DNA of 29,811 nucleotides from Oscillibacter sp. CAG:241 (GTDB lineage: Bacteria > Bacillota > Clostridia > Oscillospirales > Oscillospiraceae): assembly GCA_000435975.1 (NCBI GenBank), contig FR884134.1, positions 68,686 through 98,496 of the forward strand, in the 5' to 3' direction. Position numbers and translations under genes: made by a program. Shown one piece after another: positions 15,020 to 22,323 of this stretch; the stretch's first letter is position 1; each line of letters begins with the position of its first letter. The notes beneath the pieces were generated by a model. The model worked only from the letters and a program-made list of their open reading frames with translations, ran no database searches and had not been told where the DNA came from.

Positions 15020-17047
15020 TTACCGGGCCCCGTGCAGCACGGCAACGATGATGTCGTCATCCTCCGGCGCGGTATAGGGCAGGGTGATATGGTCCTGTCC
15101 GGCGTACAGCCGGTTATACTCCATGGCCGTGGTGACGGCGTTGTCGTTCCGGGCCCAGCTGCGCCGGGCCACACCCACCATGGTGTCCCAGGGCATGCTC
15201 ATACGCAGGATGGTGTCCACCCGCTCCGAGCCGTCCAGCACCATGCCGAACCCGCCGTTGATGGACTTGCCGATGCCCACGCCGCCGCCGTTGTGCAGGG
15301 CGATAAGGCTCATGCCCCGGGCGGCGTTGCCGGCATAGCACTGGGTGGCCATGTCCGCCATGATGTTGGAGCCGTCCTTGATGTTGGAGGTCTCCCGGAA
15401 GGGGGAGTCCGTTCCGCCGGTGTCGTGGTGGTCCCGGCCCAGCATCACGGGGCCGATCTCGCCGTTTCGCACCATCTCGTTGAATTTCAGGGCGATGTTC
15501 ATGCGTCCCATGGCGTCCTGATACAGGATGCGGCACTGGGTGCCCACCACCATGCGGTTGCGCTTGGCGTCCCGGACCCACACATAGTTGTCATAGTCCT
15601 GATACCGCCGGTTGTTTTCCAGGATATACGCCGCGGCGGCGGCGTCGGTCTTGTCCAGATCCTCGGGCTTTCCCGACAGGCAGCACCACCGGAAGGGCCC
15701 GTAGCCGAAGTCGAACAGGCACGGCCCCAGAATGTCCTCCACATAGGAGGGGAACACGAATCCGTCCAGGTCGTTTTCGCCGTTGCGGCACACGTCCCGC
15801 ACTCCGGCGTCGAACACGGCCTTCAGGAAGCTGTTGCCGTAGTCGAAGAAATACGTCCCCCGGTCGTGGAATTTGCAGATCATCTCATAGTGCCGCCGCA
15901 GCGACTGATCCACCAGCTGCCGGAATCTCTCCGGATCCCGGTCCAGCAGCTCCGTCCGCTGGGCAAAGGTCAGCCCCTGGGGGCAGTATCCGCCGTCATA
16001 GGGCACATGGCAGGAGGTCTGGTCGCTGAGCAGGTCCACATGCACGTTGTTGTCATACAGGTATTCCAGCAGGTCCACCACATTTCCGTGATAGGCGATG
16101 GCGCAGGGGGTCTTGTCCGCCAGATGCTGCCGGGCCATAGCCAGCGCCTGCTCCAGGCTGTCGGTGCGCTGGCTGACCCATCCCTGGGTATAGCGGGTCT
16201 CGATGCGGGAGTCGTCCACCTCTGCGATGATGGACACGGCCCCGGCGATCTCCGCCGCCTTGCCCTGGGCCCCGCTCATGCCGCCCAGGCCCGCCGACAC
16301 GAACAGCCGCCCCGCCAGGTTCCCGTCGGCGGGAATCCCCAGCTTCAGCCGTCCGGCGTTGAGCAGGGTGTTGAAGGTCCCGTGCACGATGCCCTGGGGC
16401 CCGATGTACATCCAGCCGCCTGCCGTCATCTGGCCGTAGTTGGCCACGCCCAGGGCGGCGGCGCGGTTGAAGTTCTTCTGGTCGTCAAAGGCGCCCACCA
16501 TCAGGCCGTTGGTGATGATGCACCGGGGCGCCAGCTTGTGGCTGTGGAACAGGCCCAGCGGGTGGCCGGACATAACCACCAGCGTCTGCTCATCGGTCAT
16601 GACCTCCAGATACTTCTTGATGAGCCGGTACTGCATCCAGTTCTGGCACACCTGCCCCGTCTCGCCGTAGGTCACCAGCTCATAGGGGTACAGGGCCACG
16701 TCGAAGTCCAGGTTGTTGTCCATCATCACCTGGAAGGCCTTGGCCTCTATGCAGTTGCCCCGATACTGGTCGATGGGCTTGCCGTGAAGCGCGCCCTCCG
16801 GCCGGAAGCGATATCCGTAGATCCGGCCATGCTCCTCCAGCTCCCGGGCAAACTCCCTTGCCATCTGCAAATGATGGTCCGGGTGGATGTACCGCAGGGC
16901 GTTGCGGATGGCCAGTGCCTTGTCCGCCTCGGACAGATGGGCCTCCCGCCTGGGGGCCCGCCGGATCCCCTCCCGGAAGGTGGGATATGGGGGCAGGTCG
17001 TAATCCAATTTCACCGTCATTGCGTTGTCAACATCATAAAATGCCAT
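15020..17047 (-). CDS. hutU: Urocanate hydratase
   Basis: Urocanate hydratase adds water to urocanate to give imidazolonepropionate, using tightly bound NAD+. I place the start at 17047 (MAFYDVDNAMTVKLDYDL, 675 residues) because AGGAGG lies about 8 bases before it; the frame is open for a further 32 codons, but those codons run through the promoter. Family blocks are QNWMQYRLIKKYLEVM, GGWMYIGPQGIVHGT, SAGLGGMSGAQGKA (the NAD-binding glycine stretch) and SDQTSCHVPYDGGYCP. The length is of the longer type (about 670 rather than 550 residues), as seen in many Clostridia. It is the first gene of the hut operon. Confidence 0.96.
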   Translation of the reverse strand: MAFYDVDNAMTVKLDYDLPPYPTFREGIRRAPRREAHLSEADKALAIRNALRYIHPDHHLQMAREFARELEEHGRIYGYRFRPEGALHGKPIDQYRGNCIEAKAFQVMMDNNLDFDVALYPYELVTYGETGQVCQNWMQYRLIKKYLEVMTDEQTLVVMSGHPLGLFHSHKLAPRCIITNGLMVGAFDDQKNFNRAAALGVANYGQMTAGGWMYIGPQGIVHGTFNTLLNAGRLKLGIPADGNLAGRLFVSAGLGGMSGAQGKAAEIAGAVSIIAEVDDSRIETRYTQGWVSQRTDSLEQALAMARQHLADKTPCAIAYHGNVVDLLEYLYDNNVHVDLLSDQTSCHVPYDGGYCPQGLTFAQRTELLDRDPERFRQLVDQSLRRHYEMICKFHDRGTYFFDYGNSFLKAVFDAGVRDVCRNGENDLDGFVFPSYVEDILGPCLFDFGYGPFRWCCLSGKPEDLDKTDAAAAAYILENNRRYQDYDNYVWVRDAKRNRMVVGTQCRILYQDAMGRMNIALKFNEMVRNGEIGPVMLGRDHHDTGGTDSPFRETSNIKDGSNIMADMATQCYAGNAARGMSLIALHNGGGVGIGKSINGGFGMVLDGSERVDTILRMSMPWDTMVGVARRSWARNDNAVTTAMEYNRLYAGQDHITLPYTAPEDDDIIVAVLHGAR

Positions 17048-17087
17048 AAGCTGCCTCCTGTCTTTGTTGAATATTTCCTGATTATCT

Positions 17088-17116
17088 ATTATATTCAATT
17101 GCGGTGAATCTGTCAA
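17088..17116 (-). promoter_or_regulatory. hut operon promoter
   Basis: Minus-strand TTGACA (17111-17116), a 17-base spacer and TATAAT (17088-17093), a perfect sigma-A consensus about 40 bases before hutU. An imperfect inverted repeat (TGAATTG / CAATTGA) covers the -35 and spacer region and could be an operator. The remaining 260 bases up to the deacetylase gene hold that gene's promoter and no other feature I can support. Confidence 0.85.
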
Positions 17117-17290
17117 TTCAGCAAAAAGAAGTGATAATTTCATGTTTCATTTGGTGCTTTTCAATAATTTCTCTACAAAAACCCATCCCAATGTACCGGG
17201 ACAGCCAAATCCTGAACCCCCAGCGCCCCAGGCTTTACTGCACTGCCTGAATACACACACTTTCGCGGATAAAATTTTTCGTAATCATTT

Positions 17291-17345
17291 GTTACCGTCT
17301 TGTAACGGAATGTACCTTGATTCCCCGGCGACAGTTCTCTACAAT
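17291..17345 (+). promoter_or_regulatory. Promoter region of the polysaccharide deacetylase
   Basis: TTGATT (17317-17322), a 17-base spacer and TACAAT (17340-17345). Just upstream, GTTAC (17291-17295) and GTAAC (17302-17306) form a small inverted repeat that might be a binding site. Confidence 0.6.
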
Positions 17346-17379
17346 ATCAGACAGAATCGTTTATAGGGGGATCGCATCC

Positions 17380-18828
17380 ATGAAAAAAAAGACCATCGCC
17401 GCTCTGGCGGCAGGCGGAGCTCTGCTGCTGGCAGCCGCCGTCATCGGCGTTCTGAGCCTTGCAAAGGGCTATTTTATCCTCACACCGCCCACTCACATCC
17501 AGCTCAACGGCCCGTCCGAGGAACGTATCGCCGCCTTCGCTGCCTACACGGATCCCGGCGCCCAGCTGCTGCGGGGCAGCAACCGCACCGATACCGCCGT
17601 CACCGTGGAGGGCCGGGTGAACACCGAGGTCCCCGGGGACTATACCCTGACGTATCAGGCAGAGTACCGGGGGCAGCGCTACACGGCCCGCCGTCTGATC
17701 CATGTGGAGGACCGGGAGGCCCCGGAGCTGACGCTGGCCGGGGATACGGAAGTCACCGTCTCCCGCTTTGACCTGTTCCAGGACCCGGGAGCCGCCGCCC
17801 GGGACCGCTGCGACGGTGATCTCACCGCCTCTATCCGGGTAACGGACCAGGAAAGCGGCGACATCCACGTTCTCACCTACACCGTCACCGACAAGGCCGG
17901 AAATACCGCCACTGCCACCCGTCGGGTGACGGTCCGGGACGTGGTAGCCCCGGTCATCACGCTGTCCGGTCAGCGGGAGCTGTTCGTTCCCCTGGGCGGT
18001 ACATTCAGGGATCCCGGAGCCACGGCCCAGGATGACGCCGACGGCGACCTGACCGCAGCCATCCGCCGGGCCGGCACTGTGGACACCTCCGTTCCCGGGG
18101 TCTATACCCTGACCTATACCGTGTCCGACAAGGCGGGCAACACTGCCTCTGCCACCCGCCAGGTGTCCGTATATGAAAATACCGCCACCGGCTCCAGTCC
18201 CGTCTACCTGACCTTCGATGACGGCCCCAGCGACCGGGTGACGCCCCGGGTGCTGGACACTCTGAAGGCCTATAACGTCCGCGCCACCTTCTTCATCGTC
18301 AACTACGGCGAGTCCGGTAAGGCTCTGATCCGCCGGATGATCGACGAAGGGCATACCGTGGCCATTCACGGCTACTCCCACGACTATGCATCCATTTACA
18401 AAAGTGACGAGGCCTTTATGCAGAACGTCTACCGGCTCCGGGACCGGCTTCGGGCAGACTTCGGGTATGAGGCCACCATTCTCCGCTTCCCCGGAGGCAG
18501 CTCCAACACCGTCAGCCGCCAGTACAGCGTGGGCATCATGAGCCGTCTGGCCCAGCGGGTCCAGAAAGAGGGCTTCACCTATTTTGACTGGAATGTATCC
18601 AGCGGCGACGCTGCCGGCACCCCCGCCTCCTCGGGCCGGATCTACAGCGCCGTCACCTCTGCCCTGCGCCACGGCCGGAGCAACGTGGTGCTGATGCATG
18701 ATGCCGGAACCAAGTCCACCACCGCCGACGCCCTGCCGGATATCATCCAGTATTGTCTGGCCAACGGCTACAGCATCCAGGCCATTACCCCCGCCACCAA
18801 GCCCGTCCACCACGGCATCGCCAACTGA
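17380..18828 (+). CDS. Membrane-anchored polysaccharide deacetylase with Ig-like (DUF5011) repeats
   Basis: A 482-residue exported enzyme. Residues 1-30 are an N-terminal membrane anchor or signal (MKKKTIAALAAGGALLLAAAV...). Three Ig-like repeats of the DUF5011 kind follow (about 37-110, 114-187, 190-265), two with the 'DPGA-A-D--DGDLTA-I' and 'VLTYTVTDKAGNTAxATRxVxV' pattern. The C-terminal NodB domain starts at about 275: TFDDGPSD (about 278-285) gives the metal and base aspartates, HGYSHDY the two histidines, RFPGG the third motif, FDWNVSSGD the fourth and VVLMHD the last. All catalytic positions look intact. It probably removes acetyl groups from peptidoglycan or another surface glycan. 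The ATG at 17380 follows TAGGGGG; upstream residues of the open frame run through the promoter. Confidence 0.93.
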   Translation: MKKKTIAALAAGGALLLAAAVIGVLSLAKGYFILTPPTHIQLNGPSEERIAAFAAYTDPGAQLLRGSNRTDTAVTVEGRVNTEVPGDYTLTYQAEYRGQRYTARRLIHVEDREAPELTLAGDTEVTVSRFDLFQDPGAAARDRCDGDLTASIRVTDQESGDIHVLTYTVTDKAGNTATATRRVTVRDVVAPVITLSGQRELFVPLGGTFRDPGATAQDDADGDLTAAIRRAGTVDTSVPGVYTLTYTVSDKAGNTASATRQVSVYENTATGSSPVYLTFDDGPSDRVTPRVLDTLKAYNVRATFFIVNYGESGKALIRRMIDEGHTVAIHGYSHDYASIYKSDEAFMQNVYRLRDRLRADFGYEATILRFPGGSSNTVSRQYSVGIMSRLAQRVQKEGFTYFDWNVSSGDAAGTPASSGRIYSAVTSALRHGRSNVVLMHDAGTKSTTADALPDIIQYCLANGYSIQAITPATKPVHHGIAN

Positions 18829-18856
18829 CGCGGCCCCTTTTCCCGCTGCCATAAAC

Positions 18857-18905
18857 GCGCCCCGTGCGGCAGACCGCTCTCCTGGCGGTCCGCCCTGCGG
18901 GGTGC
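18857..18905 (+). terminator. Large GC-rich hairpin after the deacetylase gene
   Basis: An imperfect long stem (core GACCGC at 18872-18877 with GCGGTC at 18885-18890, and GCCCCG with CGGGGT outward) follows the gene. Only TTT follows it, so it is a plausible but not ideal terminator. Confidence 0.5.
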
Positions 18906-18972
18906 TTTGGCTTACCGGGCGGGCAAAAAATAAATCCTGCGGTCCCCCCTTTTCTTTTAAGGAAATATACGC

Positions 18973-18978
18973 TATAAT
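18973..18978 (+). promoter_or_regulatory. Likely -10 box of the kamB-type gene
   Basis: TATAAT lies 36 bases before the start codon. No good -35 box is seen at the right distance, so the promoter may be weak or need an activator. Confidence 0.45.
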
Positions 18979-19014
18979 ACCATTTCAGAACGATTTACAC
19001 CGGGAGGGAAAAAC

Positions 19015-19947
19015 ATGTCCTCACAGCTGCTGGAGATATTGAACAGTGTGAAAACCATGTCCATTGTGGGCATGTGCAAAAACGCAGGAAAGACCACTAT
19101 GCTTAACTGGATGCTGCATCACGACCGGCTTCAGGGAACCCTGGGCCTGACGTCCATCGGGCGGGACGGCGAGTCCACCGATGTGGTGACGGGTACAGAA
19201 AAGCCCGGCATTTTCGTCCGGGAGGGAACCCTGATCGCCACGGCCCGGGACATGCTGCGGCTGGGCGATGTGACTGCGGAGATCCTGGAGACCACCGGCA
19301 TTCCCACGCCTCTGGGTGAGGTGGTGATCCTTCGGGCCCGCAGCGCCGGAAACGTCCAGCTGGCAGGGCCGTCCATCACCAGCCAGCTGCGGGAGGTATC
19401 CCGGATGTTCTTTGATTTGGGAGCGGATAAGTCCATCATCGACGGGGCCCTGGGCCGGAAGTCTTTGGGCGCCCGGGCGGTTGCCGAGGGCGTGGTGCTG
19501 TGCACCGGCGCGTCGTATCACATGAGCATGGAAAGGGTGGTGGCGGATACCGCCAATATCTACCGCATCATGAATCTGCCCAAGGCGGAGACCCTGCCGC
19601 CGGAGGCGGAGGACGGCCTGGAGAAATGTCTGAAGGAACACGGCGAGGCCCTGGCCCCCGGAGCGCTGACGGACTCCATGGTGGTGCCCCTGCTGCGCAG
19701 CGGCGTGCTGCGGGGCGGACGGCTGGTGGTGAAGGACCCCAGCCGGGTGCTGCTGACGCCGGATACCCTGGACAAGCTGCAGACCCGGCAGGTGCGGCTG
19801 GAAACTGCCGAGGCAGCCCGGACCCTGTGCGTGACCATCAACCCTGTGTCCGCCTACGGGTGGAAGTTCGATAAAGACGAGTTCATGGCCCGGATGCGGG
19901 AGGCCGTGGACGTTCCGGTGATCAATGTAAAGGAGGAGCTGGCATGA
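19015..19947 (+). CDS. kamB: KamB-type P-loop protein of the lysine fermentation locus
   Basis: A 310-residue P-loop protein. Walker A is at residues 19-27 (GMCKNAGKT); SIIDGALGRKS (near residue 140) may supply the second nucleotide-binding strand. I recognise it by context and form as the protein that, with a short MutS-like partner, accompanies lysine and ornithine aminomutase genes in clostridia. These pairs have been proposed to reactivate the B12-dependent 5,6-aminomutase by exchanging damaged cobalamin; that remains inference here. A CGGGAGGG ribosome binding site lies about 8 bases before the ATG. Its stop overlaps the next start (ATGA), so the two proteins are translationally coupled. 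It lies outside the riboswitch-controlled unit. The symbol follows clostridial lysine-locus usage. Confidence 0.72.
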   Translation: MSSQLLEILNSVKTMSIVGMCKNAGKTTMLNWMLHHDRLQGTLGLTSIGRDGESTDVVTGTEKPGIFVREGTLIATARDMLRLGDVTAEILETTGIPTPLGEVVILRARSAGNVQLAGPSITSQLREVSRMFFDLGADKSIIDGALGRKSLGARAVAEGVVLCTGASYHMSMERVVADTANIYRIMNLPKAETLPPEAEDGLEKCLKEHGEALAPGALTDSMVVPLLRSGVLRGGRLVVKDPSRVLLTPDTLDKLQTRQVRLETAEAARTLCVTINPVSAYGWKFDKDEFMARMREAVDVPVINVKEELA

Positions 19948-21404
19948 TCGAGATCCGTTTCGAGGAAAGAGAAAAAATCGGCCTGCAGTATATTCTGGAG
20001 AGTCTCCATGGGTGCAGCCCCTTTGGCCAGGAGCGCATTCGCCGCCTGCGGTACTATACCCCCGACCAACGGCAGGAGCTGGAGCTGGAGCTGTACAATG
20101 TGGAGCGGGCCGCCGCCCATGCGGAGGAGCTGAAGGACCTGTACGACCAGATCTGTGTGGTGCTGTGCCAGATGAAGGACATCCGCGGCTCCCTGCGCCG
20201 GTGCCGGGAGCTGGAGGTGCCGGACCATGTGGAGCTGTTTGAGCTCAAGGGCTATCTCCAGCGGCTGGAGACCCTGCGGCCCATGTTTGAGCGGCTGCGG
20301 GATGCGGCGGGACTTACGGGCCTGGAATTTCATGATCCCGCTCCGGCTCTGGCCATTCTGGACCCGGAAAACACCCGCAGCCGGGGCTTTTACATCCCCG
20401 ATGCCGCCACGCCGAAGCTGCGGGAGATCCGCGCCGCCAAGAAGCAGGTGGAGGAGCAGCTGTACCGGGCCCAGACTGACGCGGAGAAGGACGATCTGCG
20501 GCAGAAGCGGGTGCGCATCTGCGCCGAGGAGGACAGTGAGGAGATGAAGGTCCGCCGGGCCATGGGCGCGGCCCTGGCTCCTCTGGCCGACGATCTGATG
20601 GACGACGCCGACACCGCCGGGCGGCTGGATTTTCTCATTCAGAAGGCGCTGTTTGCCCACCGGTACGGTGGGGTACGGCCGGAAATCACCGACACCGCTC
20701 TGGAGCTGACGGATATGATCAACCCGGAGCTGTGCGACCTTTTACGGGAGCAGGGTCGTTCCTTTGTGCCGGTGTCCATCTCTCTGGACCGGGGCGCAGC
20801 GGTGATCACCGGCGCCAACATGGGCGGCAAGTCCGTGGCCATGAAAACCGTGGCCCTGAACGTGCTGCTTTTGCAGGCGGGATTCCTGGTATGCGCCAAG
20901 CAGGCCCGGATGCCTCTGTTCTGGAGCGTAAAGATGCTGTTTGACGATTTGCAGTCCATCCAGTCGGGCCTGTCCGGCTTCGGCAGCGAGATCGTCCAGT
21001 TCCAGAAGGCCCTGGCAGAGGTAGAGCAGGGGTACTCCCTGTTCCTGCTGGACGAATTTGCCCGGGGTACCAACCCCGATGAGGGCGCCATCATCGTCCA
21101 GGCCGTCACCCGGTACTTAAACGACGTCAATGCCATCTCCCTGCTGACCACCCACTATGACAAGGTGGCCGAGCACGCCCGCATCCACTACCAGATCATC
21201 GGTCTGCGGGATGTGGATCCGGAGCAGATCCGCCGGGAGCTGGCCGCTACCAACGAGGACGGCGTGGCCGTCATCGCCCGGCACATGAACTATGGTCTGT
21301 ACCGGGTGGAGGGCAGGTCCGACTGCCCCCGGGACGCGCTGAATATCTGCCGGATGCTGTCGCTGAAGCCGGAAATTCTGGAAAAGATCGAGCAGAGCTA
21401 TTGA
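19944..21404 (+). CDS. kamC: KamC-type short MutS-like ATPase
   Basis: A 486-residue protein carrying a MutS-like core and ATPase domain. Walker A is ITGANMGGKS (about residues 288-297) and Walker B is LFLLDEFARGTNPDEG (about 366-381), followed by SLLTTHYD, the MutS D-loop and H-region. It is far shorter than repair MutS (about 850 residues): the N-terminal mismatch-reading domain with its Phe-x-Glu motif is absent, and so is the Smr tail of MutS2. It is thus unlikely to act in mismatch repair. Overlap by four bases with the P-loop gene and position beside kal-kce-kdd-kamADE place it in the lysine locus as a partner of the kamB-type protein, possibly in aminomutase maintenance. Confidence 0.78.
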   Translation: MIEIRFEEREKIGLQYILESLHGCSPFGQERIRRLRYYTPDQRQELELELYNVERAAAHAEELKDLYDQICVVLCQMKDIRGSLRRCRELEVPDHVELFELKGYLQRLETLRPMFERLRDAAGLTGLEFHDPAPALAILDPENTRSRGFYIPDAATPKLREIRAAKKQVEEQLYRAQTDAEKDDLRQKRVRICAEEDSEEMKVRRAMGAALAPLADDLMDDADTAGRLDFLIQKALFAHRYGGVRPEITDTALELTDMINPELCDLLREQGRSFVPVSISLDRGAAVITGANMGGKSVAMKTVALNVLLLQAGFLVCAKQARMPLFWSVKMLFDDLQSIQSGLSGFGSEIVQFQKALAEVEQGYSLFLLDEFARGTNPDEGAIIVQAVTRYLNDVNAISLLTTHYDKVAEHARIHYQIIGLRDVDPEQIRRELAATNEDGVAVIARHMNYGLYRVEGRSDCPRDALNICRMLSLKPEILEKIEQSY

Positions 21405-21413
21405 TTTTATTGC

Positions 21414-21451
21414 AGGGGGAAATGTCCGTGCAGGGCGGACATTTCCCCCTG
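21414..21451 (+). terminator. Hairpin after kamC
   Basis: CAGGGGG...TGTCCG pairs with CGGACATTTCCCCCTG with one bulged A (21414-21428 with 21436-21451). There is no U tract after it, so termination may be partial. Confidence 0.6.
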
Positions 21452-21500
21452 TGTACTATATCGTCCCCAACATTATATCCAAAGGAAACAGGGTGCGAAA

Positions 21501-21560
21501 AATTTGTCAGATGTGCAAAAAAGTTATTGTGATTTCTGTCACAAATTCTATTGACAAATT
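21501..21560 (+). promoter_or_regulatory. Crp/Fnr-type palindrome inside a wider inverted repeat, upstream of the lysine operon
   Basis: TTGTGA and TCACAA, 6 bases apart (21527-21544), make a perfect Crp-like dyad (TGTGA-N6-TCACA) ending 6 bases before the -35 box. It lies inside a second perfect 9-bp inverted repeat, AATTTGTCA (21501-21509) and TGACAAATT (21552-21560), whose right arm overlaps the -35 box. The dyad is centred near -51 from the likely start. A Crp/Fnr-family activator is a reasonable guess; none is encoded in the window. Confidence 0.5.
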
Positions 21561-21580
21561 CCTCCGCATCGCGATATAAT
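21551..21580 (+). promoter_or_regulatory. Promoter of the lysine riboswitch and kal-kce-kdd-kamADE unit
   Basis: TTGACA (21551-21556), an 18-base spacer and TATAAT (21575-21580). The expected start, near 21587, is about 20 bases before the riboswitch P1 helix. Confidence 0.88.
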
Positions 21581-21605
21581 GGGTGCAACAGAAGTTCATA
21601 CTACA

Positions 21606-21815
21606 ATCAATAGAGGCGCGGGCGACAGGGTACTGCTTCGCAGGGGACAGACATCCGTTACAAACGGAGCAGAAAGGGGCCGCTCGCCGAAAGGACAATG
21701 TCGGTCTGTGACCTTGCCCTTGGGGACGCTTGCGTAAGCTGCGTTACTGTCATGTTATCGTGTTTGTAACATGGAGCGCTATTGGTCAATGACCTTGACC
21801 GATAGCGCTCTTTTT
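21606..21815 (+). promoter_or_regulatory. Lysine riboswitch (L box), predicted ON switch
   Basis: The leader matches the lysine aptamer: AGAGG (21612-21616) at the P1/P2 junction, GAAAGGGG (21672-21679) and CGCTCGCCGAA (21681-21691), and a P5-like hairpin CATGTTA...TAACATG. Loops L2 and L3 can form the kissing contact ACAGAC (21647-21652) with GTCTGT (21704-21709). Helix P1 pairs 21606-21613 with 21779-21786. The 3' strand of P1 lies inside the 5' arm of the terminator (21774-21789), so lysine binding, by closing P1, should stop the terminator from forming. This fits a lysine-consuming operon and is opposite to biosynthetic L boxes. The aptamer call is strong; the ON direction is inferred from this base pairing. 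Confidence 0.93.
21774..21815 (+). terminator. Riboswitch-controlled terminator
   Basis: A 16-bp stem (21774-21789 with 21795-21810, one G-U pair) with a 5-base loop is followed by TTTTT (21811-21815). Its 5' arm contains the whole 3' strand of riboswitch helix P1. Confidence 0.93.
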
Positions 21816-21908
21816 ATGCCCGAAGGAGCGCCGGAGAGAAGGAAGGCCTGTTTGCAGCAAGGCTTCTGTTGAAGGCGATCCCAAAAAATCTGAAGGAGGA
21901 AAATACTT

Positions 21909-22310
21909 ATGGAAAAGATGACTTCTCTGCTGCGTCTGCGTATGAGCGCCAAGGATGCTCATTACGGCGGAAACCTGGTGGACGGCGCACACATGGTGCA
22001 CCTGTTCGGCGACGTGGCCACCGAGCTGCTGATCAAGTGCGACGGCGACGAGGGCCTGTTCTGTGCCTATGACAACGTGGAGTTCCTGGCTCCCGTGTAC
22101 GCCGGCGACTACATCGAGGCTTATGGCGAGATCGAGAAGGTCGGCAACACCTCCCGCACCATGAAGTTCGAGGCCCGCAAGGTCATCGTGTCCCGTCCCG
22201 ACATCAGCGCTTCCGCTGCCGACGTTCTGGAAGAGCCCATCGTGGTCTGCCGCGCCCACGGCACCTGCGTGACTCCCAAGGACTGCCAGCGCAAGAAGAT
22301 CGAGAAGTAA
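21909..22310 (+). CDS. kal: 3-aminobutyryl-CoA ammonia-lyase
   Basis: A 133-residue hot-dog-fold enzyme that removes ammonia from L-3-aminobutyryl-CoA to give crotonyl-CoA, the last lysine-specific step before the butyrate branch. The fold shows in HYGGNLVDGAHMVHLFGDVATEL (helix region) and the AYDNVEFLAPVYAGDYIEAYGEI strand pair, as in other small Kal proteins. Length is normal for Kal. An AAGGAGGA ribosome binding site lies about 8 bases before the ATG. It is the first gene after the lysine riboswitch, 13 bases before kce. A general thioesterase fold could mislead, but its place in the pathway cluster settles the call. Confidence 0.93.
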   Translation: MEKMTSLLRLRMSAKDAHYGGNLVDGAHMVHLFGDVATELLIKCDGDEGLFCAYDNVEFLAPVYAGDYIEAYGEIEKVGNTSRTMKFEARKVIVSRPDISASAADVLEEPIVVCRAHGTCVTPKDCQRKKIEK

Positions 22311-22323
22311 GGGAGCGGCAGAA

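Noticed and set aside
10694..17107. A 2137-codon open frame on the plus strand opposite the whole hut operon
   Set aside because: It is antisense to five genes with full family motifs. High third-position GC on the coding strand removes stop codons from the opposite frame, and its protein is low-complexity Gly/His/Val/Leu-rich.
17048..17143. N-terminal extension of urocanate hydratase
   Set aside because: The added codons cover the promoter, and the AGGAGG site fits the start at 17047.
17317..17379. N-terminal extension of the polysaccharide deacetylase
   Set aside because: It runs across the -35/-10 region and would bury the signal peptide; the MKKK start has TAGGGGG before it.
19944..21404. 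DNA mismatch repair MutS or MutS2
   Set aside because: Too short, no mismatch-reading domain and no Smr domain; coupled to a P-loop gene of the lysine locus.
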